Shown: piece by piece, positions 18,301 through 26,781 of the stretch
How positions within the stretch are numbered: position 1 is the stretch's first letter
How the letters are laid out: each line of letters begins with the position of its first letter
Assembly (NCBI GenBank): GCA_021828445.1
Contig: JAJZJD010000001.1
Location: 1 to 57,449 of the forward strand
Source: a bacterium
GTDB taxonomy: Bacteria; SZUA-79; Acidulodesulfobacterales; Acidulodesulfobacteraceae
DNA: 57,449 bases
Reading direction: 5' to 3'
Translations under genes and position numbers: made by a program
Notes under the pieces: model-generated
Seen by the model: only the letters and a program-made list of their open reading frames with translations
Told to the model about the DNA's origin: nothing
The model's database searches: none

Positions 18301-18831
18301 ATGAAAATTATTCTTAAAAAAAATTTAATTTTTGCATTGATTGCGGCGGGTATGCTGTTTGCGTTAAATTATATTAACTGCAATAAAGTTTATGCGGCGG
18401 TAGGCGGCACTTTAAAAAATATGCAGTCAAAATACAAAATGCAAAAGATTTCTTTGAAAAAACTTTATATTATACAGCCCGATCTGTCGCAGTATAATTA
18501 TAAAAATTCCGGTATAACGGCATACGAATATAAGATTAACAAAGTTAAATACGAAGCGGTGTTTAATGCCGGCGGAGTATGCTGGCTGGAATTTGCTATT
18601 TCTAATAATTCGGCGGTAATACCGTTAAGTTCTTTGATCGAAAAAAATCTTTACGGTTATCCGATACTATTCAAAACTATAAAATACGTACCTAACGTTT
18701 ACGAAAAATTGCAGTATGGGAGAAACGTAGGAAAAGTGATTTATATAATGCAGTATATTTACGAAAACAATTCCATATTGCAGGAAGCGGTTATGCCTTC
18801 CATGTCTCCGGACGGCAACTACGGAAATTAA
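18301..18831 (+). CDS. exported protein of unknown function, last gene of signalling operon
   Basis: The 176-residue product has a clear signal peptide (Lys-rich start, hydrophobic 10-25, cleavage likely after VYAA). The mature part is Tyr/Lys-rich with one Cys and no recognised domain. It follows the kinase gene by 42 bp with the ribosome site AAGGAG, so it is probably co-expressed. An extracytoplasmic protein next to a kinase with an extracytoplasmic heme domain could be its ligand-binding partner; that is a guess from position. Confidence 0.7.
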   Translation: MKIILKKNLIFALIAAGMLFALNYINCNKVYAAVGGTLKNMQSKYKMQKISLKKLYIIQPDLSQYNYKNSGITAYEYKINKVKYEAVFNAGGVCWLEFAISNNSAVIPLSSLIEKNLYGYPILFKTIKYVPNVYEKLQYGRNVGKVIYIMQYIYENNSILQEAVMPSMSPDGNYGN

Positions 18832-18853
18832 AAGAAAAGCCTTAACTTTAACT

Positions 18854-20176
18854 TTACTTAATCAGCGGATTAATAAGCAATCCGCTGATTAGTTTAGGAT
18901 AAAAATATGTAGATTTTTGAGGCATTCTAAGGTTTATAGAAGCTATTTTTATTACGTCCTCTATTTTAGTAGGATTCATAAAGAATACGGCTTCGAGTTC
19001 TCCCTTGTGAACTTTTTCTAAAGCTTTTTTTGCATCTTTTTCATATACGAGATATTTTTGGTTATCGATTTCTTCCTGCGTTATTTCTAAAGCTTTTTTT
19101 AAAATATATTCCTGAAGGATAGATACGTCGAGATTATCCAAAGGGTTTGTCGTTTTTGCGTCCGCGGTTTCTTTTTTAAACGAGAGTATAAAATTTTTTC
19201 CGGATTTATGGGCAAAACCGAAAGAAACGTATTTTTCGCCGATTTTTTTATTTTCATTTATCAGGTCGCCGGCATTCGTTTCTTTAAATATGAAATATTT
19301 GCTTAAAATTTCTATAAAATTTTCAATATCTATATTTTTTCCTTTTATGCCTCTATGCGTAGGTAAAATAACCAATCCTTTCTGTCCTGAAGGCGCAAAA
19401 AACATAAGGCACGAATCGGCGTCGATACCTTTATTATCTAATCCGTTTTTTTTAACGTAGTCCCTGTAATTAAGACATGTTTCGAATCTGTGGTGTCCGT
19501 CCGCGATATAAACTGATTTACCGCTCATCTCATTTTGGATATCGGATATAATTTTTTCATCTTCTACTTCGTAAAGTATGTTTCTAATTTCGCTGTCGTC
19601 TATGAAATCGAACAGTTTTTTAACTTCTTTTTCCGATACCGCCGTTTTTAAAATATTCAAAACTTTTTGATTATTGTCTTCAAATACGGAAAAAATAGGG
19701 CTGAAATTTGCATTTGCGGCTTCCATCAGCTTAAAGCGGTCTTCTTTAGGTTTGGAAAGTGTAGCTTCGTGGCCGTATATAGAGTTATTTTCTTTAGATT
19801 CCGGAAGTTTAAAAAGAGACATAAAGCCGGTTCTTTCGTATGCGGTTCCGTCGATATTAAAAATTTGCGAGTAAACGTAAATCGAGTTTTTTTCTGCTTT
19901 TTTTAAAATGCCCCTGCCCGTCCATTCATCATATAAGCGGGCCGCCCTTGTATATTTATTTTCCTTATCGCCGTCGCCGCCTAATTCCTTTCCGTATTCG
20001 AGCCTTATTATATTGTATTGCGACCTTTCATATAGTTCGCTCTGAAGTTCTTTGCTTATTACGTCATAAGGCGGGGCTGTAAGATTTTTAATTTCTCCGG
20101 ACGAATTAACGTCGTAAATATAAGGCATAAAAGGTTCTATTATTGTTTTAATTTTTTTTTCGTCGATTTTATTCAT
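18854..20176 (-). CDS. DUF1015 family protein
   Basis: The product has about 440 residues from ATG 20176; a TTG at 20185 is a weaker alternative. Recognisable family stretches are PPYDVISKELQSELYERSQYN near the N-terminus and YIADGHHRFETCLNYRDY near residue 230, the best conserved box of DUF1015, with its invariant Asp-Gly-His-His. DUF1015 proteins are widespread in anaerobes and resemble ParB/HTH-like uncharacterised enzymes. The biochemical role is unknown. It is followed on the minus strand by ccsA and resB further upstream, with a gap of 85 bp, so co-transcription is possible. Confidence 0.82.
   Translation of the reverse strand: MNKIDEKKIKTIIEPFMPYIYDVNSSGEIKNLTAPPYDVISKELQSELYERSQYNIIRLEYGKELGGDGDKENKYTRAARLYDEWTGRGILKKAEKNSIYVYSQIFNIDGTAYERTGFMSLFKLPESKENNSIYGHEATLSKPKEDRFKLMEAANANFSPIFSVFEDNNQKVLNILKTAVSEKEVKKLFDFIDDSEIRNILYEVEDEKIISDIQNEMSGKSVYIADGHHRFETCLNYRDYVKKNGLDNKGIDADSCLMFFAPSGQKGLVILPTHRGIKGKNIDIENFIEILSKYFIFKETNAGDLINENKKIGEKYVSFGFAHKSGKNFILSFKKETADAKTTNPLDNLDVSILQEYILKKALEITQEEIDNQKYLVYEKDAKKALEKVHKGELEAVFFMNPTKIEDVIKIASINLRMPQKSTYFYPKLISGLLINPLIK
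18860..18890. other. perfect inverted repeat between converging genes
   Basis: AATCAGCGGATT and AATCCGCTGATT form a 12-bp perfect stem with a 7-base loop, inside the last codons of the minus-strand DUF1015 gene and just after the plus-strand exported-protein gene. It could end transcription from both sides, but neither side has a good T run. Confidence 0.5.
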
Positions 20177-20261
20177 AGAACTCAAGAATTTAATAAAATA
20201 AATTAATTATCTTTATTATTTTTACAGATAAAAATGAAATATAAAATATTGCTTAGAACCG

Positions 20262-21176
20262 TTATAAAATAGGAGTCGAACTGGGCGTTGCGTAAGAATG
20301 CAATCCCGGTATTATCAAATCTACGCCGAGATAACAGAATATAACTACCGCAAATCCGATGACGGCGATCCACGCCATTTTTTTACCGCCCCATCCTTTG
20401 GTAAATCTTGCATGAATAAATAAAATGTATGCTATCCACGTTATAAGCGACCATGTTTCTTTAGGATCCCAGCTCCAGTAACCGCCCCAGGCGCTGTCCG
20501 CCCATGCGGCGCCAATTACTATTCCTGCGGTTAAAAAAACGAGCCCGACCGATATCACCTTATAAATAGATTCTTCTATTACTGCAGATTCCGGCAAAAG
20601 CGATAAAAATCGGTTTTGCTTTTTCTGCTTTGTGTTTTCGATATCTTTATTTTTTGATTTGCCGGTTTTTATAAGATAAAGTATTCCAAGACCGAATGAA
20701 GCCGCAAATGCGCCGTATGCGACAAATAAAGTCATAATATGGTATATAAGCCAGTAGCTTTGCAGAGCAGGAATTGTAGGTTCTATTGCGCTTGTCGCAA
20801 GAGGATAAAAAGTTGCGAAAGCAAGAGCCGCCGATGCTATAAACGTAATTATAAAACCAAGGGCATCAAAATCGTAAAAAATTCTTAAAATTATATAACC
20901 GATTTCGATAACGTAAGCAAAGAAAACCATAGAGTCGTATAGATCGACTAACGGCGGCGTATCTATCCCGATTTTATAGGCATATATCCATCTTATAACG
21001 AATGCCGCGGTCTGAATTATAAAACCCGCAATTAGAATAACGAAAGATATTTTTGAAATCATCTTGCTTCCGGTAAATAAAAAAATAAAATAACCTATAA
21101 AAGAAGCGAACACGAAAAGAAGCGAAACCGTAAAATATAAGGAACCGTCAAGTACGGATATATTCGGCGAAATCAT
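20262..21176 (-). CDS. ccsA: cytochrome c biogenesis protein CcsA (ResC type)
   Basis: The 304-residue polytopic membrane protein has about 8 hydrophobic segments. The tryptophan-rich heme-handling motif WGGYWSWDPKETWSLITW (about residues 231-248) is the diagnostic WWD signature of CcsA/CcmC/ResC. Conserved His residues flank it, in LIYHIMT and LFIHARFTK. With ResB it forms the system II heme export and attachment machine for periplasmic c-type cytochromes. It lies directly downstream of resB on the same strand. Its presence means that heme-c proteins such as the kinase fusion at 16531 can be matured in this cell. Confidence 0.93.
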   Translation of the reverse strand: MISPNISVLDGSLYFTVSLLFVFASFIGYFIFLFTGSKMISKISFVILIAGFIIQTAAFVIRWIYAYKIGIDTPPLVDLYDSMVFFAYVIEIGYIILRIFYDFDALGFIITFIASAALAFATFYPLATSAIEPTIPALQSYWLIYHIMTLFVAYGAFAASFGLGILYLIKTGKSKNKDIENTKQKKQNRFLSLLPESAVIEESIYKVISVGLVFLTAGIVIGAAWADSAWGGYWSWDPKETWSLITWIAYILFIHARFTKGWGGKKMAWIAVIGFAVVIFCYLGVDLIIPGLHSYATPSSTPIL

Positions 21177-21211
21177 AGTTATAACCTCTGATAACTTTTA
21201 ACATATTTAAG

Positions 21212-22567
21212 TTAATGTAAGTATTTTTTTAGTTCGCTAATTTTTTTATCAAATTTCTTGTAAAAAGAATTAAATTTCTTTTTTGGAATAGAAATTATTT
21301 CAATCTTCGTTTTTTTAGCATCATTAATGCCGGATAGCGATACCCACGTCTCTTCGTGATTAAAGAAAAATGAAAAAAATAAAGAAATCACAAGAATTAT
21401 ACATCCTATCCAAACTACAGATACGTAAGTATTTTTAGATATTTCGACGCCGCTGTAATAGTAAGTTTTTAATTGCGGAGTCATTATAAAGCCGATATTT
21501 TTATATCTTGCTATAATAAGCGGGAAATTGTTATTTTTAACCCGTATAACCCTAAAATTTAAAATTTTTTTATTATTTAGTTTAATTATATAAGGGAAAT
21601 AGGGCATTTTACCTTTTCTAACAACCCTGATTAGCATAAATTTAATGTTATTTATTTTAGAATTATAATATTTTCCCGCCGATGCATATATTATTTTTTT
21701 AAAAGATTTAATGTGCCGTAAATTAACTATTAAGATACCGTATTTGTCAGGTTTATAATGTCCGTAGCTTGCCTGGTAGATAGTAATGCCTTTATAAGTT
21801 AAAGGATGGTTTACCTCTATGTTTTTTGTCAAAATTCTTATATGTTCTTCAATTATACTTATAGTGCTAATGTAAGCCTTAGGAATTCCGTCAGAATAAT
21901 AAGTCGTGCGGTATCTGTCGAGCCTTATCGTAAACGGAAGTTTAATCGGTTTGTTGTTTTTTAAAAGGTAAGTAACGTTAGTTTTTTTTCCTACTTTAAT
22001 GTTGGTATAAGACCTGAATCCGTATTTAAAATTAAGCAACACTCCTATAATAATAATTATTACGCTTATGTGGGCAATGTAAGGAGAAAATCTGAAAATA
22101 GAATTTCGGGAATAGTATAATTCTGCTTTATCGCTGTTTTCGCTTATTTTTTCGTATAACGGCTCCCCGAATTTTTTACCTATAACTTCTTTTAATTCTT
22201 CCGGTTTCTTTTTTGTTTCGATTGCCTCATATACCGCTTTAGGGTTTTTCTTTTCCGATACTTCTTGAAAAGAGGGATAAGGACCGAAAACCGCTTTTAT
22301 AGTACGCGGAAACATATTGATAGATGCGGCTATAAGATTAACTATCAGAAGCAGGGTAAGCGCGATGAAATACCACGAATCGTAAATATTTAAAAAGCCG
22401 AGCCAGTATAATACGTGATAAGCCGCCGGCGAAAAAATAGTTTTATACTGTTTTATCGTATCGCCTTGGTTTATAAACGTACCTATCATTGCAAGAACGG
22501 CGATTGTTATAAAAAGAAAAACGGCGAGTTTAACAGAAGAAATAAATTTATTTAATTTTGACAGCAT
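21212..22567 (-). CDS. resB: cytochrome c biogenesis protein ResB (Ccs1)
   Basis: The 451-residue product has three N-terminal membrane helices (about 10-30, 60-85, 165-190) around the ResB family start KLAVFLFITIAVLAMIGTFI. A long extracytoplasmic domain (about 190-390) includes YKGITIYQASYG, a conserved ResB box, and one C-terminal helix follows (about 395-415). It pairs with CcsA encoded immediately downstream. The extracytoplasmic part is unusually Lys/Asn/Ile-rich, in line with the AT-rich genome. It is transcribed away from hrcA across a 245-bp gap. Confidence 0.92.
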   Translation of the reverse strand: MLSKLNKFISSVKLAVFLFITIAVLAMIGTFINQGDTIKQYKTIFSPAAYHVLYWLGFLNIYDSWYFIALTLLLIVNLIAASINMFPRTIKAVFGPYPSFQEVSEKKNPKAVYEAIETKKKPEELKEVIGKKFGEPLYEKISENSDKAELYYSRNSIFRFSPYIAHISVIIIIIGVLLNFKYGFRSYTNIKVGKKTNVTYLLKNNKPIKLPFTIRLDRYRTTYYSDGIPKAYISTISIIEEHIRILTKNIEVNHPLTYKGITIYQASYGHYKPDKYGILIVNLRHIKSFKKIIYASAGKYYNSKINNIKFMLIRVVRKGKMPYFPYIIKLNNKKILNFRVIRVKNNNFPLIIARYKNIGFIMTPQLKTYYYSGVEISKNTYVSVVWIGCIILVISLFFSFFFNHEETWVSLSGINDAKKTKIEIISIPKKKFNSFYKKFDKKISELKKYLH

Positions 22568-22679
22568 TTTTATATTCTATGCTTTTATTAAAAATTTGTA
22601 AAGAAAAAAAGTTTTTGTTTTGTCGTTCCGATATAGTTAATAAGCCGATTTTTTAATATAGAATGATATAGAATAAAAC

Positions 22680-22740
22680 TTGACAAAATGTTAAAATATT
22701 GTTTAAATAATAATTAGCACTCTGTATGTTTAAGTGCTAA
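22680..22740 (+). promoter_or_regulatory. heat-shock promoter with CIRCE operator
   Basis: TTGACA at 22680-22685 and a TAAATA/TTAAAT box near 22703-22709 form a sigma70-type promoter. Just downstream, 22714-22740 is a CIRCE element: TTAGCACTC, nine bases, AAGTGCTAA, with one mismatch from the consensus GAGTGCTAA arm. CIRCE is bound by HrcA, the product of the next gene, so hrcA-grpE-dnaK-dnaJ is autoregulated. Confidence 0.93.
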
Positions 22741-22812
22741 TCGGCGGTAAATAACTATATATAAATTTTAGTTTAGTTTTTGCCGAATAAGATATATTTA
22801 TTGTAGATTTAT

Positions 22813-23895
22813 ATGAAAAATTTGGAAGAAAAAGCGGAAAAATTTAATTACAGCGATTTAAACGAAAGGAGCAGAGAAATACTTCTCGGCATAGTAGAAG
22901 GGTATTTTGGAACGGCAAGTCCCGTAGGTTCTAAATTTATCGCCGAAAACAGCAAACTTAATTTAAGCTCTGCTTCTATAAGAAATATTATGGCTTTGTT
23001 GGAAGAAGCCGGTTATATTTTTCAGCCGCATTTTTCAGCCGGCAGGATTCCGACGGCTAAAGGATACAAGTTTTATGTCGACAGTTTGATGAAAACCGAA
23101 AAAATTTCCCTTAAAGAAAAAGAGAACATAGAAATAAGATTATCTTCGTCAAACAGGGATTTAAACGGAATATTAAATCAGGTTTCCATACTGCTTTCCG
23201 ATTTGTCTCATTACGCAGGCGTGGTTTTGGCGCCGGATATGTCCGAAGCTAATCTTTTACATATAGAATTTATAAGGATAAAAGAAAAAAATATACTTGC
23301 TATTATAGTGTTTGCAAACGGAATTACGGAAAATAAATCGTTTTATATAACCAAAGATATAAAACAAAACGAACTTACGCGCTATTCTAATAAATTAAAC
23401 GAAATAATCGAAAGGAAGAATTGCAGCTTAGACGATTTAAAAGAAATAATAACCGAAGAAATGCATAGCGATAAGGAAATTTTTTCTTCTATTTTAAATA
23501 AGGAAATTTTTTCTTCCATAGGAAATGTTTCCGGCTATAGGGATTATGAGCATTACGATAACTGTCTTTACGTCGGTCCGGAGGGAGATTTAATAGAAGA
23601 GCCGGAATTTTCCAATAATGAGCAGATAAAATTTCTTATAAAGACAATTTCGGACAAAAAAAATATCATAAAACTTCTCGGACATACTAAAAATTCCAAA
23701 ACAAAACAGATATTCATAGGTTCGGAAGAAGAGTGGTCTGAGATATCCGGTCTTTCCCTTATAACGGCGCCTTATATAAGCGAGGCCAATATGCTTAGGG
23801 GGTCGATAGGAATAATAGGGCCGTTAAGAATGAATTATTCCCACGTTATTCCTATAATAGATTTTGTATCGGAATTTTTAAGCGGCATTATATGA
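22813..23895 (+). CDS. hrcA: heat-inducible transcription repressor HrcA
   Basis: The 360-residue product has an N-terminal winged helix (about 12-80) with SPVGSKFIAE and SSASIRNIMALLEEAGYIFQPHFSAGRIPT, the most conserved HrcA stretch, followed by a GAF-like core and the C-terminal GSIGIIGPLRMNYSHVIP box. It binds the CIRCE element upstream. A 27-bp unit is repeated in tandem at 23473-23526, giving the peptide repeat KEIFSSI-LN-KEIFSSI inside the dimerisation region, unusual for the family. No clear Shine-Dalgarno precedes ATG 22813. Confidence 0.95.
   Translation: MKNLEEKAEKFNYSDLNERSREILLGIVEGYFGTASPVGSKFIAENSKLNLSSASIRNIMALLEEAGYIFQPHFSAGRIPTAKGYKFYVDSLMKTEKISLKEKENIEIRLSSSNRDLNGILNQVSILLSDLSHYAGVVLAPDMSEANLLHIEFIRIKEKNILAIIVFANGITENKSFYITKDIKQNELTRYSNKLNEIIERKNCSLDDLKEIITEEMHSDKEIFSSILNKEIFSSIGNVSGYRDYEHYDNCLYVGPEGDLIEEPEFSNNEQIKFLIKTISDKKNIIKLLGHTKNSKTKQIFIGSEEEWSEISGLSLITAPYISEANMLRGSIGIIGPLRMNYSHVIPIIDFVSEFLSGII
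23473..23526 (+). repeat. 27-bp tandem duplication inside hrcA
   Basis: Two adjacent 27-bp units, starting at 23473 and 23500, each begin AAGGAAATTTTTTCTTC and differ at very few bases. The frame is kept because 27 is a multiple of three, and the protein gains nine residues. It looks like a recent slippage or duplication. Confidence 0.8.
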
Positions 23896-23964
23896 ATATA
23901 AATTATTGCATGCATTCAAATTAAATAACGGCATAATAAAAAATAAATAAAGGAGATATATTTA

Positions 23965-24642
23965 ATGCGTTTAGACGAAGAAAATGCGGAATATGAAAGA
24001 ACGAACCGAGATGCCGGCGATTCCGAAATAGAATCCGAATTAGGAAAAAAGATGGAAACGGAACCGCATGGACAGGAGAATATCGTCATCGAAAACGATG
24101 CCGATATCGATATGATTCCCGACCCAAAAAATCTCGTTGAAGCGGAAAAAACTTTAAAATACTTAAAAAACGTACTTAAAAATTTAAAAAAAGAAAACGA
24201 CGAAGCAAATGCAAACTATCTTAAGAGCTTAGCCGAAATGGAAAATTTTAGAAAAAGAAACAACAGAGATAAAGAAGAGGCTCTAAAATATTCCAACGAA
24301 AAAATATTAAGGGATTTGCTTCCCGTTCTCGATTTTTTAGATCTGGCTATAAGTCATTCCGCTGCATATATGGAACAGGACGCTTCCGGAAATTTAAAAT
24401 CTTTCGTTGAAGGCGTTAAATTAGCCTATGACGAATTTATTAAAATTTTAAAAAATTACGGAGCGGAAGTTATAGAAACGGTAGGGAAAAGTTTTGACGC
24501 TAATTTTCACGATGCCGTAGAAATGGTCGAAAATTCCGGAAAACCCGACGGAACTATAATCGAAGAAAAAAGGAAGGGTTATGTTTTTAAAGAAAGGCTT
24601 TTGAGGCCGGCTATGGTTTCTATAGCCAAATCTAAAAATTAA
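23965..24642 (+). CDS. grpE: nucleotide exchange factor GrpE
   Basis: The 225-residue product has an acidic, probably disordered N-terminus (1-60), a long coiled coil (about 60-115, LKNLKKENDEANANYLKSLA), and the C-terminal beta wing with NFHDAVEMVENS and EKRKGYVFKERLLRPAMVSIAK, the GrpE signature. It releases ADP from DnaK. The ribosome site AAGGAGA precedes ATG 23965. The order hrcA-grpE-dnaK-dnaJ is standard. Confidence 0.95.
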   Translation: MRLDEENAEYERTNRDAGDSEIESELGKKMETEPHGQENIVIENDADIDMIPDPKNLVEAEKTLKYLKNVLKNLKKENDEANANYLKSLAEMENFRKRNNRDKEEALKYSNEKILRDLLPVLDFLDLAISHSAAYMEQDASGNLKSFVEGVKLAYDEFIKILKNYGAEVIETVGKSFDANFHDAVEMVENSGKPDGTIIEEKRKGYVFKERLLRPAMVSIAKSKN

Positions 24643-24753
24643 ATTTTATAAATTTACATTTATATTTATTTATTGTTTAAATATACGATATAATAAGAAA
24701 TAGAAAATAGATAAAAAATAAAAAAATCATATAGATTTAAGGAGAATTTAATC

Positions 24754-26679
24754 ATGGGAAAAGTTATAGGAATCGACTTAGGAACTACAAACTCTTGCGT
24801 TGCAGTTATGGAAGGCAAAGAACCTACGGTAATAGCAAATTCTGAAGGAGCAAGGACTACGCCTTCGGTAGTTTCTTTTACCGACAGCGGAGAAAGGTTA
24901 GTGGGGCAGGCGGCAAAAAGGCAGGCCGTCACGAATCCCGAAAATACCGTTTACGCAGTAAAAAGACTTATCGGAAGAAAATATGATTCGCCTGAAGTTC
25001 AGGCTTTCAAAAAGGTATGTCCTTATAAAATAGTGCCGAGCGAAAACGGCGATGCATGGGTTGAAATTAAAGGAAGGAAGTATTCACCCGCAGAAATATC
25101 TTCTATTATTTTAACTAAGATGAAAAAAACTGCAGAAGATTATCTTGGGGAACCGGTAACCGAAGCGGTTATTACAGTTCCGGCCTATTTTAACGATTCG
25201 CAAAGACAGGCCACAAAAGATGCCGGTAAAATAGCGGGATTGGATGTTTTAAGGATTATTAACGAGCCTACGGCATCGTCCCTTTCTTACGGATTAGACA
25301 AAAAGAAAGAAGAAAAAATAGCCGTTTACGATTTAGGCGGAGGAACTTTCGATATATCGATACTGGAACTCGGAGAAGGAGTATTCGAAGTAAAATCTAC
25401 TAACGGAGACACTTTTTTGGGCGGTGAAGATTTCGACCAGAAGGTAATTGACTATATAGCCGATGAATTCAAAAAAGACCAGGGCATAGATTTAAGAAAA
25501 GACAAGATGGCGCTTCAAAGATTAAAAGAAGCGGCGGAAAAAGCAAAAATAGAACTTTCGTCTTCTCTTGAAACGGATATAAATTTACCGTTTATTACTG
25601 CGGACGCAAGCGGTCCTAAACATCTTAATATGAAACTGTCCCGGGCAAAATTAGAGCAGCTTACCGGTGAATTAATCGAAAGGTCTATGTCGCCCGTAAA
25701 AACTGCATTAAAGGATGCGGGTTTAAATACGTCTCAGGTTGACGAAGTAGTGCTTGTCGGCGGACAGACCAGAATGCCGAAAGTTCAGCAGGCGGTTAAG
25801 GAATTTTTCGGAAAGGAACCGCATAAAGGAGTTAATCCTGATGAAGTAGTCGCAGTAGGAGCCGCAATTCAGGGCGCCGTTCTCAAAGGAGACGTTAAAG
25901 ACGTTTTACTGCTTGACGTTACGCCTCTGTCTCTTGGAATAGAAACGCTCGGCGGAGTAAGCACTAAATTAATAGAAAAAAATACGACCATTCCTACTAG
26001 AAAAAGCCAGATATTTTCTACGGCGGCAGACAGCCAGCCTGCAGTTACTATAAACGTTCTGCAGGGCGAAAGAGAAATGGCGTCCGATAATAAGAGTTTG
26101 GGAAGGTTTGAATTGACCGGTATCCCGCCGGCTCCGAGAGGAGTTCCGCAGATAGAAGTTACGTTCGATATAGACGCAAACGGTATAGTGCATGTTTCCG
26201 CAAAAGATCTTGGAACGGGCAAAGAACAGTCTATTAAGATAACCGCTTCAAGCGGATTGTCTAAGGAAGAAATAGACAGAATGATAAAAGAAGCAGAGCT
26301 TCATAAAGACGAAGATTCAAGAAAAAAAGAATTGATAGAAGTGAGGAATCATTTAGACGGATTGGTATATTCCGTAGAAAAAACTTTGAAAGATTCGGGC
26401 GATAAAATCGAATCTTCCGAAAAAATGGCGGCGGAAGAAAAAATAGCCGAGGCCAAGAAAGCTTTAGAAGGAGATAATATAGAATCTATAAAAAGCATAA
26501 CGGAAGAGCTGGAAAAATTGTCGCATAGCATAGCAGAATCAATTTATAAGAAAACTGCGGCGGAAACCGGAACTGCGGGAACGGGAGCAGGCGCAGGAGA
26601 AGAACAGCAATCTAAACCTGCCGACGACAATGTAGTAGAAGCAGAATACGAAGAAGTAAAAGACAAAAAGAATGAATAA
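24754..26679 (+). CDS. dnaK: chaperone DnaK (Hsp70)
   Basis: The full-length 641-residue product opens MGKVIGIDLGTTNSCVAV. It has the phosphate motif AVYDLGGGTFDISI, the VLVGGQTRMPKVQ box and the substrate domain starting about residue 390 with LLLDVTPLSLGIETLGG. A C-terminal lid ends in an Ala/Gly/Glu-rich tail with EEVKDKKNE. ATP-driven folding chaperone of the cytosol. Ribosome site AAGGAGA. A hairpin lies between dnaK and dnaJ (26708-26744). Confidence 0.98.
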   Translation: MGKVIGIDLGTTNSCVAVMEGKEPTVIANSEGARTTPSVVSFTDSGERLVGQAAKRQAVTNPENTVYAVKRLIGRKYDSPEVQAFKKVCPYKIVPSENGDAWVEIKGRKYSPAEISSIILTKMKKTAEDYLGEPVTEAVITVPAYFNDSQRQATKDAGKIAGLDVLRIINEPTASSLSYGLDKKKEEKIAVYDLGGGTFDISILELGEGVFEVKSTNGDTFLGGEDFDQKVIDYIADEFKKDQGIDLRKDKMALQRLKEAAEKAKIELSSSLETDINLPFITADASGPKHLNMKLSRAKLEQLTGELIERSMSPVKTALKDAGLNTSQVDEVVLVGGQTRMPKVQQAVKEFFGKEPHKGVNPDEVVAVGAAIQGAVLKGDVKDVLLLDVTPLSLGIETLGGVSTKLIEKNTTIPTRKSQIFSTAADSQPAVTINVLQGEREMASDNKSLGRFELTGIPPAPRGVPQIEVTFDIDANGIVHVSAKDLGTGKEQSIKITASSGLSKEEIDRMIKEAELHKDEDSRKKELIEVRNHLDGLVYSVEKTLKDSGDKIESSEKMAAEEKIAEAKKALEGDNIESIKSITEELEKLSHSIAESIYKKTAAETGTAGTGAGAGEEQQSKPADDNVVEAEYEEVKDKKNE

Positions 26680-26707
26680 TTTAGACAAAAGATAAACTTT
26701 AATGCAG

Positions 26708-26744
26708 CCTCCTTTGCTACTCAAAATAAAGCAGGGGAGGTTTT
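26708..26744 (+). terminator. hairpin between dnaK and dnaJ (partial terminator)
   Basis: CCTCCTTTGCT and AGCAGGGGAGG pair over 11 positions with two G-T wobbles and an 11-base loop, then TTTT. It may end part of the transcripts so that dnaJ is made in smaller amounts than dnaK, as is common. Confidence 0.6.
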
Positions 26745-26781
26745 CCTAAATACTTATAAATTTATTTAAACTAAATAAAAT

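Noticed and set aside
18860..18890. Strong bidirectional terminator at the inverted repeat
   Set aside because: The stem is perfect, but neither side has a proper T run; listed only as an inverted repeat.
25869..26222. Minus-strand frames inside dnaK
   Set aside because: Long antisense frames are expected in conserved genes with this codon use; no domain or start signal supports them.
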